This document shows positions 23,445 to 37,359 of a DNA stretch of 64,000 nucleotides, piece by piece. The notes under the pieces were generated by a model. The model was not told the DNA's origin, did no database searches, and saw only the letters and a program-made list of their open reading frames with translations. The translations under genes were made by a program, and so were the position numbers. Source of the DNA: Mya arenaria (taxonomy: Eukaryota; Mollusca; Bivalvia; Myida; Myidae); assembly GCF_026914265.1 (NCBI RefSeq), contig NC_069123.1, positions 36,417,178 through 36,481,177 of the forward strand. Reading direction: 5' to 3'. Positions within the stretch are counted from its first letter, which is position 1. The number at the start of each line of letters is the position of its first letter.

Positions 23445-25608
23445 GGATTTTGAATGTGTTGCAGGGTCTGGCAATATGTGTGATATATACTGATTGGTTT
23501 TGTCGTTAATGTTTCACACCCAGAGGTGTCTCAGAAAATAAATGCACCTTAATTAACACAATCATATAAGTGTAGTTAAGATATGTAGTCAGTGTTCGTT
23601 TACATACTGTTTATCTTGTTGATTTTTTAGATTAATGCCCGAGATTCATTGAATAATATTGTAACTGCTGATCAATGAGACGTAATATGTCGTTCTGGGC
23701 CCTCTGATGTGTATCTTAATGAGTTCTATTAAAACAGAAGTGGTTGTTTGAAATTAAGACCAGAATAGTTGCATGACTTTGAACAGATTTCATTACCCTG
23801 GATTTCGTAGCAACAATACAATAGCAACTCAAGGGATACTCGAATTAGAAGCCCAAAATGTTACCAAGATTTTGTTTAAAGGTACTTTCCTTTAATCTTC
23901 GGGCCAAAGTTGTGTTGGAAAGCTCTAAACTGCACATTGCGGCTCAAACGAAACAACTGCAACTGCTCAAATATTACATTCCACAGTGTTACACTGACTG
24001 AAGCCGGAATGGCCTAAATATCACTTGTGTTTATGTAAATGAGCAAATCAAATTATACAAAAATATACAAAAGTTAAGATTGTTTGGTGCTGATTATAGA
24101 TTAAGTCTGAACAGAATGCGTCTGTTTCAACTCCGATTAATTTTTGAAAAAAAAACACAAACTTGAATGATGTCGTTCATGTTCCAGTTTCTGTGTGGTA
24201 AGACTGTTGCCAAACATGCCATTATCAGTTTTCACAACTTTTTATTGGGAGCACCACACATAAAGCTCATAAATAAAAAAAGCGGTTATAGAATTAAATG
24301 TGTCAAGTTGTATGTTTATTGCAAAATTTATTTATAAAGAATGATTTCCCCTATTGTGCGTTCAACACTGGTGGAAATACTTTTGTTTTTTTTCGAGTCC
24401 GGATTACAAGAGAATTTATTTCTCAATTGTGATAGTTTTTCTTTGCCCAAATTACTAAACATTGACTTATAAATGTTAAGGTTTGAAAAAATAAACAGCA
24501 TTAATCTATTATTGTACATTTACTTAACACTACAACATATGATGTCGAAAGAATGCTATAAACTGTATGTTAACTGTTACATATCATGGCATATATTTGC
24601 TCAGTGTTATAATGGCATACACATGTATATGTTTTTATGTATGATCTGTATAATATTTTATCATTATATATTATTTAATTGTAAATATGTTGATGCTTAT
24701 CATGTCTTTAAAAAAGTGTAAGATATTTTATCTGAAATTCAGTGGCTTACAATGCATATAATACATTTGTCATTTATTTTGAAATATTTTTTTAATAAGT
24801 TTAATATTGTTCCAAACTTGGAAAGAAGACAAAACAAAATTTCAAGCACAAATTAATTTATGTTTGTCAATAGGTATTAATGGAATCAAACTATTGATGC
24901 GGCTGTGCCGCTTGTTACCATATGAAATACATACTAAGAGATTTTAACAACTATGAAGAATCAAATGAAAAGTCATTAGCATATTAAAGATTTTTTTATG
25001 TGTGTCTACTTGTTTTTGTGCAAGAATATATTGTTAAGGGTGCATAATACGGGTTAATAATACTCATTCTCGTCAATTACTTCTCAGTGCAGAAATATTT
25101 GTTAGTTTGTGCATATGCATGCAAGTGATGAATATTATTTGCATGAATAAAACATGTACTGAATTGTTAAACTGGGATAATTCTATGTATTACTAAGTAT
25201 TTGATACTCAAAGTTTTTCTGTGAAGCAATCTCTAGTGTGTGGTACTTGCCAAAGGCAAATGTACATATATATTAAATTTGTTTTTGACAGCTATCAAAT
25301 TATACAAATACTTATTATGCTGTTTTTACTCAAGAGTGTACATTAAAACAAACTTTATAATACTGAATGCATTGTTGTAGTGATTCTGGTTCCCCTTCAC
25401 ATGTTTGTATTTCTCTAAAGACGATTAATTGTGAAGACGATTAATTGTTTTTTATGCAAGACTAGCCTTTATGCATTCAAAATTATTTTTTTATGAAAAA
25501 GTAACTGTCATTGGTCATGAATTAAGTAGTGTGAAAAGCTTCAAATATATACGAGTTATTTCGCCATCTTTAATGCTTGCAATTGATTTATTCATAAACA
25601 GCCGAGAC
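23445..25608. other. 3' flank of the receptor gene
   Basis: AT-rich sequence with several AATAAA signals and no coding capacity recognised. About 24000-25390 has a clear counterpart at 59140-61010, which defines the right end of the duplicated block. Confidence 0.6.
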
Positions 25609-25611
25609 CTG

Positions 25612-26553
25612 GGGCCGATTTCTCGAAAAAGATGATCCCGGGATTAGCGGCTGATCACGATCAAAAACGAGATTAAGATGATTTTGTTAATTTTTGGGTT
25701 TCACGAAACATTATCGGGATCATCTAATGAGCTTAATCCCGTTATTTTAATCCTAATAATGCCAAGTGTACATACTCAACCACAAGGAGGAAAAGCCTGG
25801 ATATTATAACATGATTACTTCACCCCAGTTACATAATTTTATGTCCAATCATCAAAATCAGCCCAAATCAATCAATATTTATGTTTTTACCAAAACCATG
25901 GGTGAGCTCAGCATTGATAAGGTACAATGTAAATATGGTATAAGATGAACAAGTTCCGCAAGCTTTGATAATTAAATATCCAGTATATATAATGAAAGTG
26001 ACCCAGAAAGAACGATTTTCAAATTCCAAAAACATTTACAACAAATTTTTTGGGAAAATGAACTGTTTTTCGAAAGGGAAGCTTATAAGGCAGTAAACAC
26101 TGGATCTTAAGAAGAAAATCGAAGGAAAACAAGTGTCTGCATTAAATGCGCTGTTGAAAACTTACGCATTCAATTGTTGTGTGATGGACTCCCACAACTC
26201 CTTCTTCTCCTTCCCCCCAAGCGAAGCACCTCTAAAGGATCCAAACAGCTTCTGCCCTTTGGATGAAATTAGCTCAAGAGCTGTGCTCTTTTCTTCCTCA
26301 GACCAATTGGTCGAGCGTTTTTTGGCAGCCATAATCGGTCTATGCAGACGGTCCAATGTTATGACATATACTACTGGTCATTCTCCTTTTGAAGAGTATT
26401 CATGCCTTTTAAGCGAATCAACGGAAAGATAATCTCGATCAACTAATCACAGCTTCGTGAAATCGGATTAAAACAAGTGGATCAGCTAAATCGTTTAACG
26501 AATTTAATCCCGTTTTTAATCCGATCAGTTAATCTTTTTCGAGAAATCGGCCC
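25612..26553 (-). mobile_element. Harbinger-like element with a Myb/SANT-like remnant
   Basis: Terminal inverted repeats begin GGGCCGATTTCTCGAAAAAG and match at the other end; the flanks are the 3-bp duplication CTG (25609-25611, 26554-26556). On the minus strand, 26332-26162 encodes MAAKKRSTNWSEEE followed by a helix-rich Myb/SANT-like DNA-binding fragment (56 residues). This type of protein accompanies PIF/Harbinger transposases. The frame ends at a GTAAGT, so it could be a first exon. No DDE nuclease is present. Confidence 0.7.
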
Positions 26554-26679
26554 CTGTTCGCTTGGTTTGATTTCCTCGTTTGTTTGAACTTGACTTGTCA
26601 CATTTTTTTTACACCATGTAAGCATTCCCGCTTGGCTCGATTTTTTTAAGGTTTGAAGTATATTGGCTGGTGTAACGGG

Positions 26680-27450
26680 TTTCTACTGTATACTTATCTC
26701 TCAATGATGATCATTTTCATGAAGTTCAACTCGGAATGACATTGATTTGTATAAGTCAGTCAGTATTAAAGTTTATAAAGGTTTGCCCGCTCCTTAATCA
26801 TAAACCATGGCTGCTTTATGGCAAGACTCTGTTACATCCTTTGTTTAAAAGAGTAGTATCATTATCAGGTGTCGAGGCTAATCCCTTAGAATAATTGTTG
26901 AAAGTAAAATGCAATGCAAACCGCCAATAATGATATCTTGATGGTTCCATACCAACTTTGTGACAAAGAAAAGGCTGCCGTCTCATTAGTAAAATCGCTG
27001 GTATTCGTCGAGGCTACAAATGTACATCTCCAAATATATGTATATACACACAACATCTAAAACTTATTAGGTTAAATTTCTTCGTTTACACTTATATCTC
27101 AATAGTGATAATTTCCATGAAGTTGAGCTTGGAATGACATTGATTTGTAGTATGTGACTGGTCAGTCATGTTTTGAGTTTATAAAAGTCTACCCGTTCCT
27201 TGCTGCATTATGGGTAGACTCTGTCACACCCCACATGTCTCTTAAAAAGAAGTAATGCTACCCGAATGGGGGCATTATTCCCATCAAAACAAAAGGCTAT
27301 GCAAACCGCGATTTACAATATCTTGATGGTTCCATATTACCGAGACTTTGTTAAGAATTAAATGCTGCTCTCTTTAGAGTAAAATAGCTGGTATTCGTCG
27401 AGTCTACATTTGCAAACATATGCATATACCGGTACACATAACATCATAAA
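26680..27450. repeat. ~0.38-kb direct tandem duplication
   Basis: Shared landmarks are CTCAATGATGATCATTTTCA versus CTCAATAGTGATAATTTCCA, ATCTTGATGGTTCCATA, and GCTGGTATTCGTCGAG in both halves. No coding sequence. The two units have diverged noticeably. Confidence 0.75.
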
Positions 27451-27479
27451 CTTTATCAAGGAAGATTGTTCATGGCAAG

Positions 27480-27548
27480 ATGGGGGATACTTGGTATAGT
27501 GGTTTAACGCACTTGACTCATCACAATGGGCGAGTGTTTGATCCCCCG
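27480..27548 (+). repeat. Possible degenerate tRNA-like SINE head
   Basis: TTGGTATAGTGGTTTAACGC (A-box-like) and GTGTTTGATCCCCC (B-box-like) are spaced as in a tRNA, but the folding partner stems are poor. Confidence 0.3.
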
Positions 27549-27803
27549 CCTCAGCCGTTCAATTAAGTCCTGTTGTAATGTGTATCAAATATGATTGTAA
27601 TTAAAATATTATTGTTTCCATGCATGGTTTCAACCCCTGTTTCCATTTGAAATTTCAATCTAGCTTGGTACGGAGTATGAATATAAAACATATCTGATTG
27701 CACTAATTTAAGAAACAACAGCACCAAAGTCAATGTTAATATTTTATACATACACAGGGTGAAATGATTTTTCTTACTCTTAAACATTCCAATAAAACAT
27801 TAG

Positions 27804-28054
27804 GGTTGTCCGGTTAGCGCAGTGGTTAGCGCACTCGCTTCTCACCAAGGCGACCCGGGTTCGATTCCCGGCCTGGGCGCATGTGAGTTTGGCTAGTGGT
27901 CACCAAGCCGGACAAGTGGGTTTTCTCCGGGTACTCCGGTTTCCCCCACAACACCAGACCACACTCTCGCGCAACATCGTGCCAACTAGAGTGACTTAGT
28001 ATAAGCTATCATAGCTTCCTTCACAATCGTTGTAAACTATATAATGTTTAAAGT
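27804..28054 (+). mobile_element. tRNA-derived SINE
   Basis: The head has box A (GGTTAGCGCAGTGGTTAGCG) and box B (GGTTCGATTCC) of a tRNA-like polymerase III promoter. It is followed by TTTTCTCCGGGTACTCCGGT, a core I recognise as widespread in metazoan SINEs (possibly the Meta or V type, not verified). A 9-bp duplication AAACATTAG flanks it at 27795-27803 and 28055-28063. Confidence 0.85.
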
Positions 28055-28063
28055 AAACATTAG

Positions 28064-29300
28064 TCGTTGCCCATCCACTTAGATCAAACGTTGGCTCCAT
28101 TGGCAAAATGGAATAAGTAATGCTAATCATTTGATACCGTTGTGCTCTTTCCTTGTCATTTGGAAATGTGGTTCTTTAATAACATGAACTACAGTATGTT
28201 TTTTAATTAAAAGAAAATCTTGCAGTGCAATGATACCGGACAAGTTTCGTCTTGCAGTCAGAACAAAGTGGTAGTGATCCTTGACAAGTTTCGTGAATAA
28301 AACAATTTTGTTCATGCTTGCGAAGCCAATTCCAAGTCAAAAGCCGAAGAAGTATTTAGAAAATGTTCATCCTAAATGAACCCCATACCCACTTATTTTT
28401 ATTTTTTAATGAACAAGACATGTTAAATGCAAAGATATTTCTATGTAACTATTTTACCTACATATCTGAATATCTGGGCTATGAGTTACGCGCATCCCAT
28501 CACTTCACGTCCTGTTCAGCCCCATTGTACCATGCCCAACATTTTCACTTTTTAAATATAAAGGATTGTTGAAAGTATATGCGTTTTAACATATAGGGAA
28601 GTACATAGAAGACAAAAAGATTGCTCACATGCTGTCATATAATCACTTGTCATTTAATATATTTTAAGAATTCTTCTTTAATGCTTATCCACTCTCACAC
28701 ATAAGCTCATGTCAGACAGTTCGTTGAAGGCATGCAGGCACTTTGCTCTCATAGGTGTATTTGTAGAGTTTTCCCCTTTCACTTGAAAAAAAGCTAATTT
28801 AAATTATAAGCAATTTATTGAACAAACACTGAAGATGTTTGTTTCCACACACGGGTAGATAGAAGAATACATATGATATTGCTTGTGTGTTGTCACACAG
28901 CTCTGGTTAATTTATACTGATACGTATGCCCCTTGCTGGAATAAAAAACAGCAACAAACATTTAATTTATCTACAATAACATTAAAAAAGGTTGTTGAAG
29001 GTTGACATAATTTCACTCATTATCTTAAATGTTAGGTTAGAACTAGTTTACATGATGTTACACCGCTCTACCTCATCTTTGACAATAGTTATGCCTCTTG
29101 ATGAAATAAAACCTAAAGAAACACAACTTATCTACAATACCTTGAACAAAGATGATTAAAGAATTTCACCTAAGGGTACAATATCAGAAAAAACACTGTT
29201 GACTCATTCAATTGTTAAATATTTAAAACACTGATTGCATAAGGTTTATTTCATTAAACACAAGTGAATGAGTCAGACAGTATGCTGTCATCATCTGCAT
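28064..29300. other. Spacer before the second B-box gene
   Basis: AT-rich; I see no gene or structured repeat. Similarity to the 5' flank of copy A begins around 29230. Confidence 0.5.
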
Positions 29301-29301
29301 T

Positions 29302-29386
29302 CACTAGTCATATGATAGTGTTGATAACCGTTATCTAGTTTCAACGGTCATTTGACAAGTTTGATGATGGACAAATCTTAAACAAA
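29302..29386 (+). promoter_or_regulatory. Conserved proximal 5' region of B-box gene copy B
   Basis: It holds the same CACTAGTCATATGATAGTG block (29302-29320) and TCAACGGTCATTTGACAAG as copy A, 85 bases before the ATG instead of 90. Confidence 0.35.
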
Positions 29387-31637
29387 ATGGACCCTGGAAG
29401 TTCATCTATTTCCAAGGGATCTGACCTGATTCATGACTACAGTTGTTCCAAATGTGAGGAAAGTGACTTGAACACTGAAGCCCAGCTTTTCTGCCCAGAG
29501 TGTGAACACTATCTGTGTGACAAGTGTGTGAGGATACATGGGGAGTACTTCAAGAAACATGTTGTGTATGGGCGTGGAGACATTCAGAAGTGGGAGAGGT
29601 TCTCCATGGACAGGTGTGACCAACATGGTTACAAGCTGGAGGTCCACTGTGATGACCACCAGGAACTGTGCTGCCATACCTGTGTGGCCCTCAACCACAG
29701 GTGATTATCATATATATAAAATAAACATCTTGGCTATGGTGAAAAATGCAACAGTCTATAAATGACAATATAGAAGTCCGTCTTTGGGGTTACAATAAAG
29801 GATAGTTGTTGATTTGAGAGTAAGATCAAAATTGATATTACCAAGTGACCACAGAAAGCAGTACATTTACGAGTGGATCTAAAGTGAAAAAAATGTCAGT
29901 CAAATTGCCAGGAATTGAAAAATCGCACTAGTAGCATTCAATTTGAGACAATCAAACAGGCATATTAAACATAGTGCTATTTACTGTTATAAAGCAATTC
30001 GGGAACCAATGTATATAAGTATGTGGTCAGTGAAAATATTAAAATGTTGTTTTTTTCACCGAAAAACATTAAACAAATCATTTTAAATAATCTACTCTTC
30101 AGTCTTTTTTGTTTTAAAATGACTAAAACCATCAATTATAATACCAAATGCAGTTAATGTTTTGTTCATCTGTCATAAAACTACCTGCATATATTAAAGG
30201 TATTAATTTACAAAACACTTCTCATTTATGTTCTATGAACTGGTTATTTCATCTTAACTGGACATGTACATTTTCAGGCTTTGTAGCAGTATAAGTCACT
30301 TGCCTGAACTGGCCAGAGGCTTCCTTGAAAAAGCAGAGTTCAAGCAGCTGCCAGAAGCAGTGGACAAGATGAGGAGCAGGCTCGATGAGCTCAAGAATGC
30401 TGCCAAGATGAAAGACCAAGCGTCTCTTAAGGACTCATACAAGAACATCCTGGCTGAAATCAAGGCTCTCCGTAAAGAGTTTGACCAGATCTTAGACAAG
30501 CTTGAGCAGAAAACAGTTGAACAGTTAGATAGCATGATGACGGATTCAGAGAATGGTTTGAAAAATGACATTGAAACGTGTTCTCATATGAGTGACTTAC
30601 TGAAGACGATGATGGACAAGTTAAAGCAGATAACTGGAAAAAACCAAGAGACGAATTGTTACGTCGGTCACAGAAAATGTCAGACAAAACTGATTGAAGC
30701 CAAGAATCTAGTGCATGAAATACAAGGAAAGCCAGAAGAAGCCTTATGTTTTACGTCTGACAGCAGCATAATGCCATTTTTCAGGAACCTGCACATGTTT
30801 GGAACTACTGAAAGAGTGAGTTCCATGGCGAAGAGGTTTGATATTGATTATGTGTTCAAAGGTCAACGGTCAAAGAAGTGTATTGTTAGAATAACGTACG
30901 ATTGGTATACCTGCAAGATCGTAGGTATATGTGAGCTGCCCAGTGGAGACCTTTGTATTGCTGACAGGAACAATAAGAGAGTGAAGCTTCTGAACAGGCA
31001 GTTAAATGTCACTGATCACTTTGATCTTCCTGCCCCTCCACTTCACATGTGCAACACAACCGGCAGTGAAGTTGCTGTAGTTATCGATGATGGTTATAAA
31101 ACACATGAGATCTGCATCCTCAAAGTTACCAAAGGACAGTTACAAGTATCGAGAAAGTTCAGCACAAGCCACGACTGTACCTCCGTTGCCTACCACCAGG
31201 GTCAGCTGTACATCTGCTCCAGCTGTGCCCTGTACCAGTACAGCATGGATGGACGAATGGTAAAGGTAATACAAGGATGCATGGGAATATGGAGTTGTGC
31301 TGTAAGTCCTGATGGGGAGAGAATCTATATAACACTATTGTTGGCTAATACATTAATTACCCTTGATAAAAATGGTGAAGTGTTATCAAAACTAAGAGAT
31401 CCTGAACTATTAACTCCCAGTGGACTTTGTGTCAGCAGCCCTAGTGGCCACGTGTTTGTGTGTGGGTCTCACACTGTGGTACAGGTGGACCGAGAGGGAA
31501 AACAGAAGCTTGCCACAGTGGCCAGAAAGGCTGATGGCGTGGCATGCCCGCAGTCAGTGTGGTTCAGTGAACATACCTCAAGTCTCATCGTTGGAAATGA
31601 TTGTAATGATAGCATTTTTGTTATCAAGGTGTGTTGA
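29387..31637 (+). CDS. RING-less B-box/coiled-coil/NHL-like (TRIM-type) protein, copy B, intact
   Basis: Exons 29387-29700 and 30278-31637 (GT-AG, phase 2) give 557 residues. The N-terminal exon matches copy A at 94 of 105 positions and carries both B-boxes (residues ~20-60 and ~77-104) with all Cys/His ligands. A coiled coil follows (~115-235), then a propeller-like region with NHL-type turns (GICELPSGDLCIADRNNKRVK, CAVSPDGERIYIT, LCVSSPSGHVFVCG). No RING is present; such genes are greatly expanded in bivalves and are often annotated as TRIM family. Plausible roles are scaffolding or innate immunity, but nothing here proves either. Poly(A) signal candidate at 31896-31901. Confidence 0.9.
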
Positions 31638-32933
31638 AATGTGAATCCGATTCTAAAACTTAATAACATGTTGAACTGTTATTTATAAATAGTATACATA
31701 ATTATACAGTACGTACCAATTTTAGACCATATTCTACATGTATGAACCTTATCATGATGCAAGTGAAATACAGTACCGTAAATAGATTCATAGATCGATA
31801 AATTGAACGAATATTTAAATGAAAGCGATATGTATGCATGTATGATATATCATAGAAAACCAGGAAAAAATAGAAAAATATATGTAATCTATAATAATAA
31901 ACATATAAAACATTTGTATTGAGTTTTCCAAACACGGTGAATAAACAGATTTAATACATTTTAAACATTTTAATAGTTATGCTCCTCCTGATCAAAATGT
32001 GTACCTGTGTTCTACATAATATTTATGAAGTTGGTCAGAATGTGTGTATCAATAAATGTATGACAATGTCAGTTATAGGTCTCGTCGAGTCAAAAGGTAG
32101 GTCACAAGGTCAACAAATATAGAGTAAAAAAACATTTTTATAGCCCTACTGTCCTCTTGTTTAAATGTTTGACACACCCTGTCAACCTTTTTAGGCCACA
32201 TTTTCAACCATTTTAAGGTCAAGGCTGATTGCGACTCAGATCATAAAAGGAAACATGCTGTATTTTGATTTATCAAACACTTCCATATATTGTCTCACCC
32301 CAACTCATTTTTCTATTTCATCACGGGATGTGTAACAAATACCCCTTTAATTCTTTTCTTAATCTTGCATAACAAATAATATTAAACTATTCGTAGGAGT
32401 CTACCTATACAACAAGTTCATTCTTCATCCAGTTAAAATGTCTTCAAATATTTGTTTTGGCTATTTAGATAGAAAATGCAATGGGGCATTAATTATTGTC
32501 AAATGTTTTCATCTTATATATAATGTATCTCTCAATGAGTATGTTAATGAATCAATATATTTAATTTCGTGTCACCTTTGAAGCATGGCTGAAGCGTAGG
32601 GACTACTTCGTCTCACATGGACATCCAGTGTCCTCATCGTTACCGTCATGTCACATTTCGTTTCATATCAAGATATTTTGAATGACTTTGTGTACAGTCC
32701 TCAAACTCTGACAGTGTCGGTAAATGACTTCTAGTCTCCTATTGGTTTAAGAGTCAATAAGTCAAGATCATGGTGACTTTTGTTTGAATAATTATGTTGC
32801 AATACAATTTGTATTGCTTAATGTATAATAACTTTAATATTGCAAGCTTCTGGATACAAACTAAATTGTTGGTTGTTGAAATTATGGAATCTTATTACGC
32901 AAACTTAATCCCAACATGACTGTCATATTCAAG
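31638..32933. other. 3' flank of B-box copy B; first FN3 half exon absent
   Basis: Alignable to 2676-3620 and then to ~4700-4816 of copy A. The part of copy A carrying exon 4248-4408 has no counterpart. Confidence 0.55.
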
Positions 32934-33061
32934 GCGAATGTGACGTTAGGAACCCAGTACATGATCACAGGCCTAGATGCAGCAACAATGTACGATATTT
33001 CTGTTTCCACTGTCAATGGTAAAGGTTCTGCCAGAGGTCATACTGGCCATCGTCACAGATG
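32934..33061 (+). pseudogene. Frameshifted copy of the second FN3-1 exon
   Basis: Nearly identical to 4817-4949, but 5 bases shorter (GGTTCTGCCAGAGG against GGCTCCAGTCTACCAGAGG), so the frame is lost. Splice signals are still present. Confidence 0.85.
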
Positions 33062-33581
33062 GTACGAAACCCTGTCAGGAATAATGATTCTGTAAACTAT
33101 GAGGGGAGTGTTAATAGCGCTTTATGTGATTGTCCATATTATTCTATTAGTTGTAGTAATGATGTGTTTTGCTCTGGTAGAAGCAATGATGTTACATAGC
33201 ATAATGTTAAATACGATTGAGGTGCATATACGTTTTATCAGATGGAATGGTGGTAATATGTTACATTCTGATATATGCAACTGCATTGTTAAGGTAACTA
33301 TGTCAGTATGAAGAGAAGTAATATGTTACACAGATGCACCTGCATGTAAAAGTAATAATGTATGTCAAAGTAAAACAAAACATTAAGGTTTAAACTTGGC
33401 ATAGGCTCATGTTATAGGTGTTGTTGTTGTTGTTCTTGTTGTTGTTGTCACTAAACACAACATTATGGGGGCAAACACTTCTAACTTGGCTATAATTAGA
33501 AAATTGATTGATCGCATGGCAGCATGTGTAAAATTTATCCGGAGTCCAAACACAGATTGAAACTGGATGTTTGTATCGTAG

Positions 33582-33720
33582 AATGCTGCAAGAAGAAAGG
33601 GATGACAACTGAATGCCTGCAGTTCTGTAACCGCGAGTTTTGTATTCAGAACATCAGCGACATCATGAGTATTGCTTTTCAATTTGTGGACGACATCGAC
33701 GCTGTACTGTAGCACCGTTA
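33582..33720 (+). pseudogene. Broken copy of DB module 1
   Basis: It starts ECCKKKGMTTECLQFC like the original but loses the fourth spacing and a cysteine (AFQF for ACFD). A net length change then brings a TAG into frame at the former TGTAGC. Confidence 0.85.
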
Positions 33721-34001
33721 GGTCCAATAGTTTAGCGTTAATTGTTTATTGTAGAGAATAATCAACTTTAATTTAAGAAAGCTGATTGTTTTTACTTGTG
33801 ACATCGACAGCAGTGTGTTGTCATTATGATATAAACTGTGATGGATATCTCTATGAATTGGATGTGTTGCAAAGTAGTGTGGAATAAATATATACAAAAT
33901 TTAAAATGCATGAAGTAAAAAACCAACATGAAATGATATATTCTAAAAGTATATTTGATTGCAGATCAGACTTTTCCCTTTCATCCTCTTATTTTTTCCA
34001 G

Positions 34002-34151
34002 ACGATCAAAACCACTCAGAGTGTCGAGGAGATATATTTTCAGAATATTTTAGACAGTTTACGCTAAATCTTGATGAACCTGTCACCATTGATTTTCTCT
34101 CATGCTTTCCGTACGAGAATAAGCTCAATAAATAATTTGAAACAGGCTGAG
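34002..34151 (+). pseudogene. Broken copy of DB module 2
   Basis: Same frame as 7662-7817, but the CC pair is reduced, later cysteines are gone and TAA and TGA stand in frame near the 3' end (AATAAATAATTTGAAACAGG). Confidence 0.85.
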
Positions 34152-35350
34152 GTAACAACAATTTTTAAATCTCGTTTGTAGCTATCTCCCCGGACGAGAT
34201 TAATATTCGGAAGGGGCAAGTATCTGTGCATGTAGTAAGAGCTCTTATTTAAGTTAATTAACAAAAGGCCAGATTGTTTTTGAAAGAATATTGATATGTA
34301 ATTTTGAATGATATTTGAACTGCTAAACAGATGGAAATATGGGGAAAACCATGACAAACAAGTGTTCAATATTAACAATACCATTAGTTCTCATTCTGAA
34401 AATTCAGTAAACATGTGATAAACATAGATTTAACAATGATAACAAACATTTTGCCATAATATAGCAAAAAAGTATGATTCCTTAATTTCTAGATACGCAA
34501 TGTTAACATTTTCCTGACGAACAGTCAAGCACAATACTATAAAAACAAACATTCTAATCATTTTTTTAATTATTTAATTGTTCCACAAAGCGGTTAATGG
34601 TCAGTTTTGTTTAAACTATATCTTTATTCATGTTCAAATTTGCATTGCTCGAGTACTTTTATTACATAAAACAATAACATCGTAAACATTCAAAAACTGA
34701 GAGTTTAAATGAAGCAACCCTCAATCGAATTCATAAGGCAATCACAAGTCAAAAGGTTGTCCGCTTTAACATCGCCAGATATTACAGGCCCGCAAAGACA
34801 TGTAATAAATATTTTGATTGGTTGATTTTGTGGCAAAGTGTGTATTTCTCAGATCGTACCGGTATCGGAATCTTAGTAATCGCAAAACAAGTGCGAATAG
34901 ATAAGATTCAGTTTGTAATATTTAAAGTTCATTTAAAACTTGCTTATGCTTATTTCAAAAGTAAAATCATTATTTATGCGTTTTAAATACAAGGCGCGAT
35001 ATACTGTGGTATAGTGGTAATTTACTGCAAAGGGAGGTAAACGTAAGTGGGGTTTGACTAGTGCGGGACGCATTCCGACACTCACAATCTACTAAATATG
35101 ACATCAGGATAGTAAACAAAAAGTAATTTGACAATGGTATTGAGAATTCTTTTTATAAACATAAAATGACCATTTTAAATGATATAAGAGTTATATATAG
35201 AAAAAATACTTTATATATCATTTTTTTGGTGTTCGCAATGGCTTCCTTGGCCTAAAATATGTATATTTGGACACCAAGAACATGAGTCTATGACGTATAA
35301 TTACAAAGATAAAATCATTTGAAGAAATGAAATGGTTGCCACGGTCACCA
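34152..35350. other. AT-rich interval, nothing recognised
   Basis: Neither coding sequence nor clear repeats. This is where similarity to copy A stops; it resumes only at ~55.86 kb. Confidence 0.5.
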
Positions 35351-35399
35351 GGGGCGCTGCTGGCTTGGGTTCATATCTAAAAATAATCAGTAGGAGATG

Positions 35400-37200
35400 T
35401 TTTATATGTGTGCAAAGTTTCATGGTTTTAACCCAAAGTGCATGATTTTATGCTTAGCCGCTCCACTATGGTCAAGATATTTCAACCGTAACTAAAGTTA
35501 TTCAGTACTCACTACTTTTTCTAACAGTGACCTTCAAATTAACGGTCCTAAACGCAATCCCATGAAAGGTATCCGTTAACTTGTCATATATACCAAGCGT
35601 GGTTAAGATATGTCAACCCTAAATAAAGTTATTAGAATGTCATACGTCATTGTATGGGTGGGCGGGCAGAACACTTCCTACATACTAAGTCTGGTCAAAC
35701 TGTGTCAACCCTAATAAGATAATCAGTACCAAACGGTTACCTTTAGTAAATAACAGTGACCTATATCCAATCAAACGCAATCCCATGAAAGGTCTCCATA
35801 AACTCTTCCTACATACCAAGTTTGGTTGCAACAAACTTTCGTCTATTTTTAGTAACAGTGACCTTGACCAGAACCATGACACTCGAGCCCGAAATACAAT
35901 CCAATGAAAGATCTCTATAAATTCTTAACTACATAGTTTAATTGCAATATGTCAACTTAAAAGTAATTCAGTACATACCACTCTTCTAGTTTGCGTAACA
36001 GTGACCATGATCTTGAGCAGACCCCAAATCCTATCCATGAGAGGTCTCCATAAAATCTTCCTATATATAAGTTTGATTACCATTTTCCAAACCGAACTAG
36101 CAACAGTGGCCTTAACCCCAAAAACAATCCCTTGAAAGGTCTCAATTAAATCTCCCCAAATACCAAGTTTAGTAAAGTAATTCAGTTTCAACTGTTTTTC
36201 TATTTTTAGTAACAGTGACCTTGACCACCAAACACAATCCCATGAAAGTTCTCTATTAACACTGTTTTAATTCAACATATGTCAACTTAAAATTATTTAG
36301 TTTCGAAAGTTCCAATTTGTGACCTTGACCCCAGGGGTTCCAAACACAATTCCAAGAAAATTCTCCATAAACTCTTCCTAAATACTATTACTAAGTTTAG
36401 CCAAGATATGTCAACCAGATCCAAAGTCATTAAGTTTCAACCGTTTTTCTATTTTTAATAACAGTGACCCTGACCCTAGGTGCAAACCCATGGAAGGTCT
36501 CCATAATCGCTTCCTAAAAACAAAGTCTCGTCAACATATGCCGACTCTATCAAAAGTTAATCATTTTCATGGGTAAATTTGACGCCACCTGCCTGAACAA
36601 CGACGTACATCATTCTAATAACTTGAATTATTATGTGAAAACATGGTTAATAAAAAGTCAATCAAGGGCCATAATTTGTATTTAGGGTAACTCTGGAGTT
36701 ATGTTATCTAATTCTGTGATGGTCGTAAACAACAAAGTAACAAGTAATTAGTGAAACCCTAGACTTTAACCATACGCAATATGCTCTGAAACTTGAGACC
36801 ATAATTTGTATTTAAGGATAATATGGAGTTATGTTACCTCATAATATGATGGTCCTGAACCACTGTGTGTAAAATGCCAATTTGCCCTAAAACTTTCACC
36901 AAGGCGAGTAGTAAGCCTTCTCAAAAGTCTAGCTACAAATCAATAACTCAAACGAAGTGAAACCAATTATGTAATATGTGCCTGTCGAAAGCTATAAAAA
37001 CAAACAAATTAAAAAGTAAACAAGAACCCCGATGTAACAAAACCTGTGTCTTTAATGACTGGCTGAAGATTAAATTTCAACTGCTTTTTTCTTTGTTTTA
37101 GTAACAAAGACCTTGATCCTAGGGGCACCAAACACCATCACATGAAAGTCCTTCATAAACTCTTCCTACATATCAAGTTTGGTCACAGCATGTCAACCCT
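35400..37200. repeat. Degenerate ~120-140-bp repeats of the ACAGTGACCTTGACC type
   Basis: Phrases such as CAATCCCATGAAAGGTCTCC, TAACAGTGACCTTGACC and CTTCCTACATACCAAGTTTG recur about ten times, interrupted at 36.6-37.0 kb by a second family (GGGCCATAATTTGTATTTAG). Non-coding. Confidence 0.75.
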
Positions 37201-37359
37201 AGCTAAAACTAGACATTGTTTTTTTGAAAAAGCGCTCGCCTTTCCTATAGTGTGTGTGGTGTAACTGAGAAAAAAAATGATTGACATGGAATTTGTAATT
37301 TTGGACTGGAGACAATCCAACAGTGAAGATTAGTTTATTCACCCATTTTAAGTAGTGAA

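Noticed and set aside
27804..27880. A true tRNA gene
   Set aside because: A and B boxes are present, but a SINE core, tail and 9-bp target duplication show that it is a SINE head.
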